DNA of 51,743 bases from an uncultured Ruminococcus sp. Lineage in GTDB: Bacteria; Bacillota; Clostridia; Oscillospirales; Acutalibacteraceae. The notes beneath the pieces were generated by a model, which saw nothing but the letters and a program-made list of their open reading frames with translations, had not been told where the DNA came from and ran no database searches. The position numbers and the translations under genes were made by a program. Shown here in pieces: positions 34,886-43,127 of this stretch. The DNA lies in NCBI GenBank assembly GCA_902779615.1, contig CACZCM010000012.1:1-51743 (forward strand), read 5' to 3'. Position 1 is the stretch's first letter. Each line of letters starts with the position of its first letter.

Positions 34886-35055
34886 AGGATCTCATTTAAA
34901 TCATCGCCAATATTGTTATCCCAAAATATACCCATTGTTATTATGATTTATGCTCTGCGTTCAGGTGATTTGGAGCAAATATTAATTTTTTATTGCAGCA
35001 AACACGCTAAAATCAAAGTCATGTAAAAATTAGTATAAAAAATTTTAGTTTTTAC

Positions 35056-35083
35056 TTGAAATTTTGCAAATTATTGATATAAT
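35056..35083 (+). promoter_or_regulatory. Candidate sigma-A promoter
   Basis: TTGAAA at 35056-35061, a 16-base spacer and TATAAT at 35078-35083 lie about 40 bases before the start of the small membrane protein gene. Confidence 0.65.
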
Positions 35084-35122
35084 ATAATTGTAAGGTTTTT
35101 TTACTTGAGAGGGGCAGTAGTT

Positions 35123-35494
35123 ATGAACAAGTATATCAGAAAGCTGGGCTTCAGAGCCTCCGACGAAATGGAAATGAGAGTAACCATTAAGTCGATCAGG
35201 TACTCATGGCTGTATGTTATGTGTTTCCTTATCGTATGGGGCGTACTCCATGCCATTGACTCATCAGAGATCCCGATGGTTCAACTCGCTCTTGTCTTCA
35301 CAGCAGAACTTCTGTACTTTGCACTCCAGTGGTGGTACACAAAGAAAGCTGTCAACGAAAATAAGTCTGAGCATCACGACATCAAGACTTTGAAGGCAAA
35401 AGGCAGAGGCAAGAACTCCTACGAGTACATCTACGAGGACGAAGACGGTAACCAGTACATTTATGAAGAGGTTCCTGCTGAGGAAGACAAATAA
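35123..35494 (+). CDS. Unknown small protein with two membrane helices
   Basis: The 123-residue product starts with a basic segment (MNKYIRKLGFRASDEMEMRV). Two hydrophobic helices follow at about 27-45 and 53-71. The cytosolic tail contains KGRGKNSYEY and an acidic Tyr-rich stretch with the near-repeat YIYEDEDGNQYIYEE. I recognise no family. The ATG at 35123 is chosen because GAGAGGGG precedes it; an in-frame TTG at 35105 has no ribosome site. It has its own promoter and is followed at its stop codon by a family B repeat and a terminator. Confidence 0.75.
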   Translation: MNKYIRKLGFRASDEMEMRVTIKSIRYSWLYVMCFLIVWGVLHAIDSSEIPMVQLALVFTAELLYFALQWWYTKKAVNENKSEHHDIKTLKAKGRGKNSYEYIYEDEDGNQYIYEEVPAEEDK

Positions 35495-35620
35495 CTGCAT
35501 AGGAAATGTCCCTCGTCTTTAAGACAGCGGGACATTCCGCGTTCAGCAGGGAGGGTGAATCCCATACCGAACGCACAAGCTGCAGGCTTGTGTCTGCTGT
35601 TGAAAGCAGGGCTTTTAATA
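35492..35620 (+). repeat. Family B structured repeat, full-length, starting at a stop codon
   Basis: The first bases TAACTGCATAGGAAATGTCC include the TAA of the upstream gene. Hairpins are visible at 35508-35533 (GTCCC/GGGAC with inner GTCT/AGAC), 35539-35574 (GCGTTC/GAACGC), 35574-35592 (CACAAGC/GCTTGTG) and 35594-35609 (CTGCT/AGCAG), then GGGCTTTTAATA. It shares layout with 12122-12257 although the sequences differ inside the stems. Confidence 0.75.
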
Positions 35621-35647
35621 CTTTCGAACGCAATAATTCTTCAAAGT

Positions 35648-35740
35648 AGAGAGCGGGCAGTTCATGCTCGCTCTCTTTTGATCTGTAATTCTATCATGAC
35701 CTCAATATCACACGACCCGCAGGTATTTTTCCTGCGGGTC
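35648..35740. terminator. Terminator hairpins between convergent genes
   Basis: AGAGAGCG (35648-35655) pairs with CGCTCTCT (35669-35676), with a short T-run after it on the plus strand. A second perfect stem follows, GACCCGCAGG (35714-35723) with CCTGCGGGTC (35731-35740), next to the dnaJ stop on the other strand. Together they separate the two convergent units. Confidence 0.75.
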
Positions 35741-35751
35741 TAGCTGCGTTA

Positions 35752-36915
35752 TTATTTATTCAGAAACTCATCGATCTTTTCGCCGAACGCCTCTATCTTA
35801 TCCTTCAGGCTTTTTCTCCCGGGGTAATTCTTATCGGTTGAGTTTGTGTCAAACTCCTTGAGCAGCTCCTTCTGACGTTTCGATAAGTTCTTCGGAACTT
35901 CTATAGTGACCTTAACATACTCGTCGCCCTTGCCTCTGCCGTTAAGACTCTGGATACCTCTGCCCTTCAAGCGGAACGTATCGCCCGGCTGAACGCCCTC
36001 TTTGATCGTGTACTTGACCTTTCCGTCAAGCGTCGGCACTACCACCTCTGCGCCAAGACACGCCTGCACAAAAGTCAGCGGAAGCGTGCAGTAAACATCG
36101 TTGCCCTTGCGCTCAAACAGCTGATGCGGCTTGACGGTGATATCGATGTAAAGATCGCCTGCGGGACCATGATTTATTCCTGCGTTGCCCTTACCGCTGA
36201 TAGAAAGTCTCTGACCCTCGTCAACGCCTGCGGGAATATTGAATTCGTCCTCGACCGTGCGGCGTATCCTGCCCTTACCGTCGCAGCGGGGGCACGGATT
36301 ATCGACCACCTTGCCCTTGCCGCCGCAGGAGTCGCAGGCTCTCGTTGTCTGAACAACGCCGAACGGAGTCCGGGAGTTTATGGTAACACGACCCGAGCCG
36401 CCGCACGCCGAACAGGTTTTTGCGGACGTCCCCTTCTTTGCGCCCGAGCCGCCGCACTCATCGCAGTCCTCGATACGCTGATATGTAATTTTTTTATGGC
36501 AGCCCTTCGCAGCCTCTTCAAACGTGATGCTGAGTACGGTTTCGATATCGGTGCCTCGTCTGGGCGCGTTGGGGTTTGACTGACGTCTGCCGCCAAAGCC
36601 GCCGAAGAAACTCGAGAAAATATCGTCAACGTCGAATCCGCCCGAGTATCCGCCGTAGCCGCCCGCGCCGCCTGCGCCGTAGCTGGGGTCTACGCCTGCG
36701 TGACCGAACTGATCGTAGCGGGCTTTTTTATCTTTATCGGACAGCACTTCATACGCTTCGTTGACTTCCTTAAAGTTCTTCTCGGCTTCCTTATCATCAG
36801 GGTGAAGGTCGGGGTGATACTGCTTTGCCTTTTTTCGGAAAGCCTTCTTTATCTCGTCCTCGGACGCAGATTTTTCAACTCCCAAGACCTCGTAATAATC
36901 TCTTTTATCTGCCAA
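35752..36915 (-). CDS. dnaJ: Chaperone DnaJ
   Basis: DnaJ is the J-domain cochaperone that stimulates DnaK ATP hydrolysis. From the TTG at 36915 the protein is 387 aa. The J domain begins [20 protein letters not shown] and has the HPD motif in [10 protein letters not shown] Gly/Phe-rich linker ([16 protein letters not shown]) follows, then four zinc repeats ([32 protein letters not shown]) and the C-terminal substrate domains. TTG is chosen because GGAGGGAATTATC lies before it; a longer frame upstream is not conserved. It lies about 690 bases after dnaK in the same direction, in place of the usual close spacing. Confidence 0.96.
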   Translation of the reverse strand: MADKRDYYEVLGVEKSASEDEIKKAFRKKAKQYHPDLHPDDKEAEKNFKEVNEAYEVLSDKDKKARYDQFGHAGVDPSYGAGGAGGYGGYSGGFDVDDIFSSFFGGFGGRRQSNPNAPRRGTDIETVLSITFEEAAKGCHKKITYQRIEDCDECGGSGAKKGTSAKTCSACGGSGRVTINSRTPFGVVQTTRACDSCGGKGKVVDNPCPRCDGKGRIRRTVEDEFNIPAGVDEGQRLSISGKGNAGINHGPAGDLYIDITVKPHQLFERKGNDVYCTLPLTFVQACLGAEVVVPTLDGKVKYTIKEGVQPGDTFRLKGRGIQSLNGRGKGDEYVKVTIEVPKNLSKRQKELLKEFDTNSTDKNYPGRKSLKDKIEAFGEKIDEFLNK

Positions 36916-37146
36916 GATAATTCCCTCCTGTAAAGTACGAACCTTTCTCAGCAAAAGAGAAAGGATAACATTTCTTTTCTTATATTTTCATTTAGCCGGA
37001 CATATTCCACTATGATATTCTACTTGATTTTTCTTCGAATTGCAAGAACTAAATACAAATATAAAAAAAGAATCTTTGAGTTTTTAGTTGGTAGTTGGTA
37101 TAAATAGGTAATTTTTGAATTGTTTGTCATTTTGTACAAATTAAGA

Positions 37147-37298
37147 TTAACCCCTCATTCTCACCGTGCTCACTTTGTTCGCGCAGTTCGACAGCTCCCC
37201 TACAGGGGAGCCGGTGCTCTTTTTTAGCTCATTGAGAGCTTAAAGCTAATGCCTCCCCTGTAGGGGAGGTGCCGAACGAAGTGAGACGGAAGGGTTAA
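37147..37298. repeat. MITE-like inverted-repeat element
   Basis: The ends TTAACCCCTCATTCTCACCG and, inverted on the right, TTTAACCCTTCCGTCTCACT are imperfect terminal inverted repeats. Moving inward, GTTCG with CTCCCCTACAGGGGAG on the left faces CTCCCCTGTAGGGGAG with CGAAC on the right, and a small hairpin (AGCTC/GAGCT) sits at the centre. It codes for nothing. A half-copy lies at 12043-12112. No clear target-site duplication was found. Confidence 0.7.
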
Positions 37299-37607
37299 AG
37301 TAAAAACTTATTGCGCGGCGAAGTCTATCGTTAACAATACAGCCGGACGAAACTGTCAGCGGCGGCGTGTCGCCGCCGACAAACTCGCACTCGCGCTTTG
37401 TGCAAACAGCAGCTTCTTCTCCTGCGCCCTACAATACAGTGAGGTGCGCCGGGCGCACCGTGGCGCGGAACAGAACTCTCGTACTGTTCCGAACCAAAGC
37501 GCGTGCTTGCCGCCGAACGCCTGTTGGTAGAAAAATAAATGTCGAACGCGGAGACATCTACCTGTTATTACGAAGTATGGGCGGAACTGTTTGCGGCGAC
37601 CCGCCGC
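37299..37607. other. GC-rich gap between dnaK and the MITE, no gene seen
   Basis: This stretch contains the perfect hairpin GTCGGCGGCGACACGCCGCC (minus strand, about 37355-37380), a GTGCGCCGGGCGCAC palindrome near 37443-37458 and an AGTACGAGAGTTCT-type palindrome region near 37470-37492. A short plus-strand frame crosses it, but it shows no family features or ribosome site. It may hold decayed repeats. Confidence 0.4.
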
Positions 37608-39447
37608 TTAGTCTACGTCCTTGAAGTCAGCGTCATATACGTTGCCGTCGCTGCCGCCGTTCGAGCCTGCATTATCATTCGGGATATCCGTCGGCTGCGC
37701 GGTCTGCGCCTGCTGCTGTGCGCCCGCTGCCTGATACAGCTTTGTAGATACGCCCTGAATGCACTTTTCAAGATCCTCCTTTGATCTTGTCGATGTCGTC
37801 TGTCTTAATAGCTTCGCGAACCGATGCTGCCTTAGTTTCCATTTCGGTCTTATCGGAAGCGTCGATCTTGTCGCCGTTCTCCTTGATGAGCTTCTCTGCG
37901 GAGTATGCGAGATTTTCTGCGGAGTTCTTCTCGTCAACAGCCTCTCTGCGCTTCTTATCTTCAGCTGCGTACTTCTCTGCTTCCGCAACAGCCTTTTCGA
38001 TGTCCTCCTTACTCATGTTCGTGTCGGACTTGATCGTTACCTTCTGCTCCTTGCCCGTGCCGAGATCCTTCGCCGACACATTAACGATACCGTTGGAATC
38101 GATGTCGAAGGTTACCTCGATCTGCGGGATACCTCTCGGAGCTGCCGGGATACCCGAAAGAATGAAGTCGCCGAGCTTCTTGTTATCTCTTGCAAACTCA
38201 CGCTCGCCCTGGAGAACGTTGATCTCAACAGAGGGCTGATTGTCGGCAGCCGTCGAGAAGATCTGACTCTTCTTTGTCGGGATAGTTGTGTTTCTCTCGA
38301 TGATCTTTGTCATGATACCGCCCATGGTTTCAACGCCGAGTGAAAGCGGAGTAACGTCGAGGAGCAGCAAGCCTTCAACCTCGCCGCCGAGTACGCCTGC
38401 CTGGATAGCTGCGCCGATCGCAACGCACTCATCGGGATTGATGCCCTTGAACGGATCCTTGCCGATAAACGACTTAACTGCGTTGATTACAGCCGGAATT
38501 CTCGACGAACCGCCGACCATGAGCACCTTGTCGATCTCGTTGATCGAAAGCTTCGAGTCGGAAAGAGCCTGCTTAACGGGACCCATTGTCTTCTCAACGA
38601 GATCGCTCGTAAGTTCGTCAAACTTAGCTCTTGTGAGAGTGAGGTCAAGGTGCATAGGACCATTTTCGTCCTGCCAGATGAAGGGGATATTGATCGATGT
38701 GCTCGTAACGCCCGAAAGATCGATCTTTGCCTTCTCAGCAGCGTCCTTGATGCGCTGCTTTGTTGTAGGGTCGTTTCCGATAGCAACGCCGTTTTCCTTC
38801 TTGAACTCCTCGATCATCCAATCCATGATCCTCTGGTCGAAGTCGTCGCCGCCAAGACGGTTGTTGCCCGCTGTTGCGAGAACTTCCTGAACGCCGTCGC
38901 CCATTTCGATGATAGATACGTCGAATGTGCCGCCGCCGAGGTCATAAACCATTACCTTCTGCTCGTTGCCCTTGTCGATACCGTAGGACAATGCAGCAGC
39001 TGTCGGCTCGTTGATGATTCTCTTAACGTCAAGGCCTGCAATCTGTCCTGCATTCTTTGTAGCCTGACGCTGAGCGTCCGTGAAGTATGCGGGAACGGTG
39101 ATGACTGCCTGAGTAACAGTTTCGCCGAGATATGCCTCTGCGTCTGTCTTGAGCTTCTGAAGGATCATAGCCGAGATCTGCTCGGGCGTATAGGTCTTAT
39201 CGTCAATATTCACCTTATAGTTTGTGCCCATTTCTCTCTTGATGGAGCTTACTGTCTTATTCGGGTTAGATACTGCCTGACGCTTTGCGATCTGACCAAC
39301 AAGACGCTCGCCCGTCTTCGAAAAACCTACAACAGACGGAGTTGTTCTTGCGCCTTCTGCATTTGCGATAACAACAGGCTCGCCGCCTTCGATAACTGCT
39401 ACGCATGAGTTAGTTGTACCAAGATCTATACCAATTACTTTTGCCAT
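37608..39447 (-). CDS. dnaK: Chaperone DnaK (Hsp70), with a +1 frame break near the C-terminus
   Basis: DnaK binds exposed hydrophobic peptides in an ATP-driven cycle with DnaJ and GrpE. The ATPase domain starts [14 protein letters not shown] and includes [12 protein letters not shown] and [10 protein letters not shown]; the substrate domain follows ([16 protein letters not shown]). The frame from the ATG stops at TGA 37768-37770 after 559 residues. The continuation [16 protein letters not shown] to DADFKDVD is in the +1 frame and ends at TAA 37608. Total length is 1840 bases, so removing one base gives a normal 612-aa DnaK. Around the break the minus strand reads CAAGATCAAAGGAGGATCTT G, an AGGAGG with flanking 7-bp palindrome. 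The most likely original reading is IKEDLEKC. Error, mutation or recoding are all possible. Confidence 0.93.
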
Positions 39448-39507
39448 GATAAATTTCTCCTTTTAATATAATTTGAAAATATTACAATGACCATTTATAT
39501 TTGATCA

Positions 39508-40065
39508 TCAATTGACTGTCTGGACCATCGCATGACGAATTATCTTATCGCCGATCTTGTATCCCTTCTGATACACAACTGCGATAGTGTCGCTCTCCAA
39601 TTCGTCGCTGTCTACGCTCGAAATCGCATTGTGGAACTCCGGATCGAATGTATCGCCCACCTCGCCGAACGCTGTGATATTCAGCTTCTCCAGGCTTTTT
39701 GCGATCTGATTAGCTATCATCTCAAGTCCCTTGCGAAACTCCTCGGGAGCGTTCTTTGACGCTTCAAGCGCTCTGTCTATATTGTCTGCTATCGGTAGTA
39801 TCTCACTGACCGTATCGGATACGGCATTAGCATAAACCGCTGCCTTTTCTCTTTCACTTCTTGTGCGGTAGTTTGCGTACTCGGCAGCCGTGCGCAGCAG
39901 CTTCTCCTTCTCTTCCTCAAGAGCCTTTTTAAGAGCGTCCGTGCCGTCGGCAGGCTCGGTATTCGCCGCATCCTCGCCGCTTTTGTCCGTTTTTGCCTCT
40001 TCGCTTTCCTCAGTGTCAAGCTCCTCGGCAGCTTCGGTTTTCTCCTTCTCTTTCTCTGTACCCAT
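39508..40065 (-). CDS. grpE: Nucleotide exchange factor GrpE
   Basis: GrpE releases ADP from DnaK. The 185-residue protein has a long acidic, low-complexity N-terminus (to residue about 45), a coiled coil (ALKKALEEEKEKLLRTAAEY) and the family segment YRTRSEREKAAVYANAVSD. The C-terminal beta domain contains GDTFDPEFHNAI and VVYQKGYKIGDKIIRHAMV. It lies between hrcA and dnaK in the CIRCE-controlled operon. Confidence 0.96.
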   Translation of the reverse strand: MGTEKEKEKTEAAEELDTEESEEAKTDKSGEDAANTEPADGTDALKKALEEEKEKLLRTAAEYANYRTRSEREKAAVYANAVSDTVSEILPIADNIDRALEASKNAPEEFRKGLEMIANQIAKSLEKLNITAFGEVGDTFDPEFHNAISSVDSDELESDTIAVVYQKGYKIGDKIIRHAMVQTVN

Positions 40066-40122
40066 CTATCTCATTTCCTTTCCTTTGCGCTTATCCCCCA
40101 AAAGAGGTATCAAGCGTTATCG

Positions 40123-41151
40123 CTATTCTGTCAAGATCATTTCCTTCAGCAGCCGCCCCGCAACATCTGCGGCATACTCGAGAACCGCCTCGGCGTAAGC
40201 ATAATCACACCTCATAGGGAGCAGCGCCGTAACAAATCCGCCGTTCGTCCCCTCGAGAAAATACGGCGCGGCAGCAAAGCTGAAGCGTTCGAGCGCCGCC
40301 TCGCCGAGATCAGACCCGATAAGGAATCGGTTTCCGCCTCTCAGCTTCATGATGAGCGACTTCAGCGCTTCGTCCGAGTGCAGCGTCTTCAACAGCGCAG
40401 CAGCGTTATCGATACCGGTTTCGTCTGCGGATATAAGCCTTTCTCTCCCCGCAACCGCAATATCGAAATCGCCGACCTCTCTGCACGCCTCCATTATCGC
40501 CATCAAGACCGGAGGAACAAGCAGCGCGATCTCGCCGAGCTTTATCGCCTGTGTTTGAATATATGCGGGAGTCACGCTTCTGATCGGCAGCCCTTCCATG
40601 TCCCTATTGAATATCGTTTCATATATATTCACGATATCGGGAGTTATTACGTAGTCGCACTTAAACAGCTTCGTTTTGATAAGACCTTTTGAAGTTATCA
40701 GAACAGTCATGCACGACTGCCTTCCCGTCTGCACGAATTTCAGTCGGTGGATACGCTCGTTTTCGGAAAACGGCGTAGTCACGATCGACGCAGACCCAAG
40801 CAGCGCCGAAATAATATCGGCAGCCGACTTAATGAGCATTTCCGGATCTCCGCAGTCATGAAGCTTCTCATACACCGCCGCTTTTTCAGTTCCCGAAAGC
40901 GGCTTGGGCGTCATCAGCGAATCAACATACATACGAAATCCCGCCTCTGACGGCTGTCTGCCCGCCGATGTATGAGGCTGCGTCAACAGACCCATATCCG
41001 TCAGCCTGACCATCTCGCTGCGAACGGTTGCAGGCGACACGCTGAAGTCAAGCGCTCCGCACACAAGCTTCGAACCGACAGGCTCTCCGCTGCTGATATA
41101 TTCCTCAACTATCGTCTTGAGGATCTTTATCGTTCGCTCTCTCGTCTGCAT
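40123..41151 (-). CDS. hrcA: Heat-inducible transcription repressor HrcA
   Basis: HrcA binds CIRCE operators and represses class I heat-shock genes; its folding depends on GroEL. The 342-residue protein has an N-terminal winged helix (ERTIKILKTIVEEYISSGEP, then SPATVRSEMVRLTDMGLLTQ) with the conserved PHTSAGR-type sequence at QPHTSAGRQPSE. The dimerisation and GAF-like domains follow. It is first in hrcA-grpE-dnaK and lies just downstream of a perfect CIRCE, so it is autoregulated. Confidence 0.97.
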   Translation of the reverse strand: MQTRERTIKILKTIVEEYISSGEPVGSKLVCGALDFSVSPATVRSEMVRLTDMGLLTQPHTSAGRQPSEAGFRMYVDSLMTPKPLSGTEKAAVYEKLHDCGDPEMLIKSAADIISALLGSASIVTTPFSENERIHRLKFVQTGRQSCMTVLITSKGLIKTKLFKCDYVITPDIVNIYETIFNRDMEGLPIRSVTPAYIQTQAIKLGEIALLVPPVLMAIMEACREVGDFDIAVAGRERLISADETGIDNAAALLKTLHSDEALKSLIMKLRGGNRFLIGSDLGEAALERFSFAAAPYFLEGTNGGFVTALLPMRCDYAYAEAVLEYAADVAGRLLKEMILTE

Positions 41152-41172
41152 AAGCTCACCTCGATCATTGAA

Positions 41173-41199
41173 TTAGCACTCACATCTATCGAGTGCTAA
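41173..41199 (-). promoter_or_regulatory. CIRCE operator
   Basis: TTAGCACTC (41173-41181), nine bases, and GAGTGCTAA (41191-41199) match the CIRCE consensus without mismatch. It lies between the -10 element and hrcA, over the expected transcription start, which is where HrcA would block the polymerase. Confidence 0.97.
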
Positions 41200-41209
41200 C
41201 CTACTTTTA

Positions 41210-41237
41210 ATTATACATTTATTCTACGATTTGTCAA
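41210..41237 (-). promoter_or_regulatory. Sigma-A promoter of hrcA-grpE-dnaK
   Basis: On the minus strand TTGACA (41232-41237), a 16-base spacer and TATAAT (41210-41215) precede the CIRCE. Confidence 0.88.
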
Positions 41238-41294
41238 TAGGTTTATGCGCCAAAATTTGAAAAAATTTGCGGATCGATATATCCGTACGGGAGC

Positions 41295-41571
41295 AATGTC
41301 ATTAACTTAAGACTTTAGCGTCGCCTTGGGGCGGCGAGGATACTTTATTCTTGCCGTTAGTAGGAGACGCTTTCTGCCAAAGCGTCCCCTCTTCCGAAAC
41401 AATCCACTGGATTGTTTCGGAACTCACCCCTTGCAAAGGGCTGGAGCATGCCTCCGGCGGGCGGGACTCCGGTCTCACCTGCCGGTTCGGTCGGTGCTTC
41501 TGCCTTTGGAAACCGCAAGCCTTTTGAAAAAGGCTTGACGAAAACTTTATGCTGTGCTCTACCGAACCTTT
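41295..41571. repeat. Intergenic repeat, family A copy 2, longest
   Basis: It opens with TGTCATTAACTTAAGACTTT, then carries blocks shared with 14430-14663: the GGGGCGGCGAGGATACTTTA segment, AGACGCTTTCTGCCAAAGCG, CGAAACAATCC/GGATTGTTTCG and CCCTTGCAAAGGGCTG. It ends with the GTCGGTGCTTCTGCCTTTGG segment and an inverted copy of the conserved end (AAAACTTTATGCTGTGCTCT then ACCGAACC). Each end of the element carries the TTAACTTAAG or GGTTCG module, one direct and one inverted. The rest of the gap 41238-41796 holds a family B remnant and a promoter. Confidence 0.7.
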
Positions 41572-41632
41572 GACCGCCGAAAGGAATGCCGACTATGGGC
41601 AGGCTTGTGCTTGTTCTAAACAGAGCTTTGAA
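41570..41632 (+). repeat. Family B structured repeat, degenerate, joined to family A
   Basis: It starts TTGACCGCCGAAAGGAATGC and retains the AGGCTTGTGCTTGTTCTAAA and CAGAGCTTTGAAAAA blocks, so both ends of family B are recognisable but the hairpins are eroded. There is no gene directly upstream; it abuts the right end of the family A copy. Confidence 0.5.
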
Positions 41633-41648
41633 AAATTTCTTTTTTTCA

Positions 41649-41675
41649 TTGACAAGACTTCAAAAATGGTATAAT
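41649..41675 (+). promoter_or_regulatory. Candidate promoter of the membrane protein gene
   Basis: TTGACA at 41649-41654 and TATAAT at 41670-41675 are separated by 15 bases, slightly short; a TAATAT two bases on gives 17. The leader to the ATG is about 115 bases. Confidence 0.55.
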
Positions 41676-41796
41676 ATTATAATTGAGTTTGTATCCCATC
41701 AGATCGGCGAAGCTGTGTTTTCGCCGTAACTTATGCAAAGATCATTATCGGTTTGCCGACAATTTATATTATATAATGAAAGGACGTATATCTATT

Positions 41797-42921
41797 ATGA
41801 AAATAAGGGCTAGTTGGGTTGCGTTTGTACCGCTCTCGGTCGGCGCGGTGCTGCTGCATATTTATTACCTGTTTTTTATCGGCGGTGAAGAGATTACACA
41901 GCCGCTGTTTTCGAATTATTCCCTGCTGATAAACAAGTCCACCGAACCGGAGCTGATATCCATTTTCGCCGGAATACTGCTTATATTTGCGGTGTTTTTC
42001 TCACTAATCGACCGCAAAACCGCGCCGTACTGCGAGATAAAATCGTCGCCTCTCAGCGGATTGTTCCTGATAATCGCAGCCCTCATTATGGGCGTTGACA
42101 GTGCGCTGGGAGTTGTGAACGTTCTTTCAGGCTCGGTATCGGGCGGATTGATCCTCCTGTTTTACGCCGCGGGCGTTGTAACGGCGATGCTGCTGGCGTC
42201 TGTGGGAATGGGACTTATGATGGGCTACAATATCGCAAAGAAGATCCGCGCGGCAATGCTTCTTCCCACGATCTGGGCAGCTGTCAATCTCGTAATGGGC
42301 TTTATGCGCCACCGCAGAGAAGCGCCGTCGTTTGCGCTTTACGATATGTTCGTATGGGTAGCGCTGACTCTGTTCATTTTCTATAACTCAATGGTCCTGT
42401 GCGGAGTGGAGATAAAGAACCCCGTCAAATCGTCGTTCGTTTGGGGTATGCTGCTGTTATTTTACGATATAATATACGTTATATCCGAAACAGACGCTTC
42501 CATGAGAGAATTCGGCAGCTTCCGCTTTATGGAGCTGCTCCCGCAGATGATGATAGCCGCTTTCGGGCTGTATGCGCTGTTCTTCCTGTTTAAGCTTTCG
42601 TCCTGCATGATAACAAAAGAGCAGGAAAAAGCGCTCGAATCAAGCGGCGACTCTGCGCCCGCTCGAACGGACAAGCGCAAAAAGACAGACACCGCAGGCG
42701 AGGACGATGAGCCTGAATCGGCATACGGAGTCGGCAGCACGAAGTATGTCACCGCAGAATTTGAGAAGATCAGGATCGAAAAAGCAGCGAAAAAAGCAAA
42801 GGAGCGCACCGGAGCGCTTCCGCAGACCGCACCCTCCGAAGCCTCCGACGACAGCGATGAAGATGAGCTTTCGACGCTGGACAAGATCGATCAGCTGATA
42901 CAGGAGCTTTCGGAAGAATGA
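41797..42921 (+). CDS. Unknown polytopic membrane protein with charged cytosolic tail
   Basis: I do not recognise a family. From the ATG at 41797 (after AAAGGACG) the product is 374 aa. About eight hydrophobic helices occupy residues 5-275; recognisable ones include LISIFAGILLIFAVFFSLI and FLIIAALIMGVDSALGVV. About 100 residues of charged, Ala/Glu/Lys-rich tail follow, predicted as coiled coil or disordered (FEKIRIEKAAKKAKERTGAL), ending STLDKIDQLIQELSEE. An upstream in-frame extension to 41683 looks non-coding. A terminator follows it, so it is transcribed separately from the next operon. Confidence 0.75.
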   Translation: MKIRASWVAFVPLSVGAVLLHIYYLFFIGGEEITQPLFSNYSLLINKSTEPELISIFAGILLIFAVFFSLIDRKTAPYCEIKSSPLSGLFLIIAALIMGVDSALGVVNVLSGSVSGGLILLFYAAGVVTAMLLASVGMGLMMGYNIAKKIRAAMLLPTIWAAVNLVMGFMRHRREAPSFALYDMFVWVALTLFIFYNSMVLCGVEIKNPVKSSFVWGMLLLFYDIIYVISETDASMREFGSFRFMELLPQMMIAAFGLYALFFLFKLSSCMITKEQEKALESSGDSAPARTDKRKKTDTAGEDDEPESAYGVGSTKYVTAEFEKIRIEKAAKKAKERTGALPQTAPSEASDDSDEDELSTLDKIDQLIQELSEE

Positions 42922-42947
42922 TCCGCCGGAACATACGAGTAACTAAC

Positions 42948-42976
42948 GGACGCAGGTTTTACGCTTGCGTCCTTTT
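42948..42976 (+). terminator. Rho-independent terminator
   Basis: GGACGCA (42948-42954) pairs with TGCGTCC (42966-42972), extended inward by G-T and T-A pairs, followed by TTTT. It closes the membrane protein transcript. Confidence 0.8.
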
Positions 42977-43039
42977 CGTTTATCTGTAATTTTCCGAACA
43001 AAATCAAAAAAAGCCCTACCAATTTTTGCCGACATATGG

Positions 43040-43045
43040 TATAAT
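43040..43045 (+). promoter_or_regulatory. Extended -10 promoter of the four-gene operon
   Basis: TATAAT is preceded by TGG, giving the extended -10 form (TGnTATAAT). No good -35 is present at 17 bases. The leader to the first ATG is about 75 bases. Confidence 0.5.
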
Positions 43046-43127
43046 GGGAATAGTGCCTGCAAATAAGGCTGTTTGGAATGTATATAGGCGCAATAAATTT
43101 TTATTTTAGAGGAGTTCGTATTCGGTC

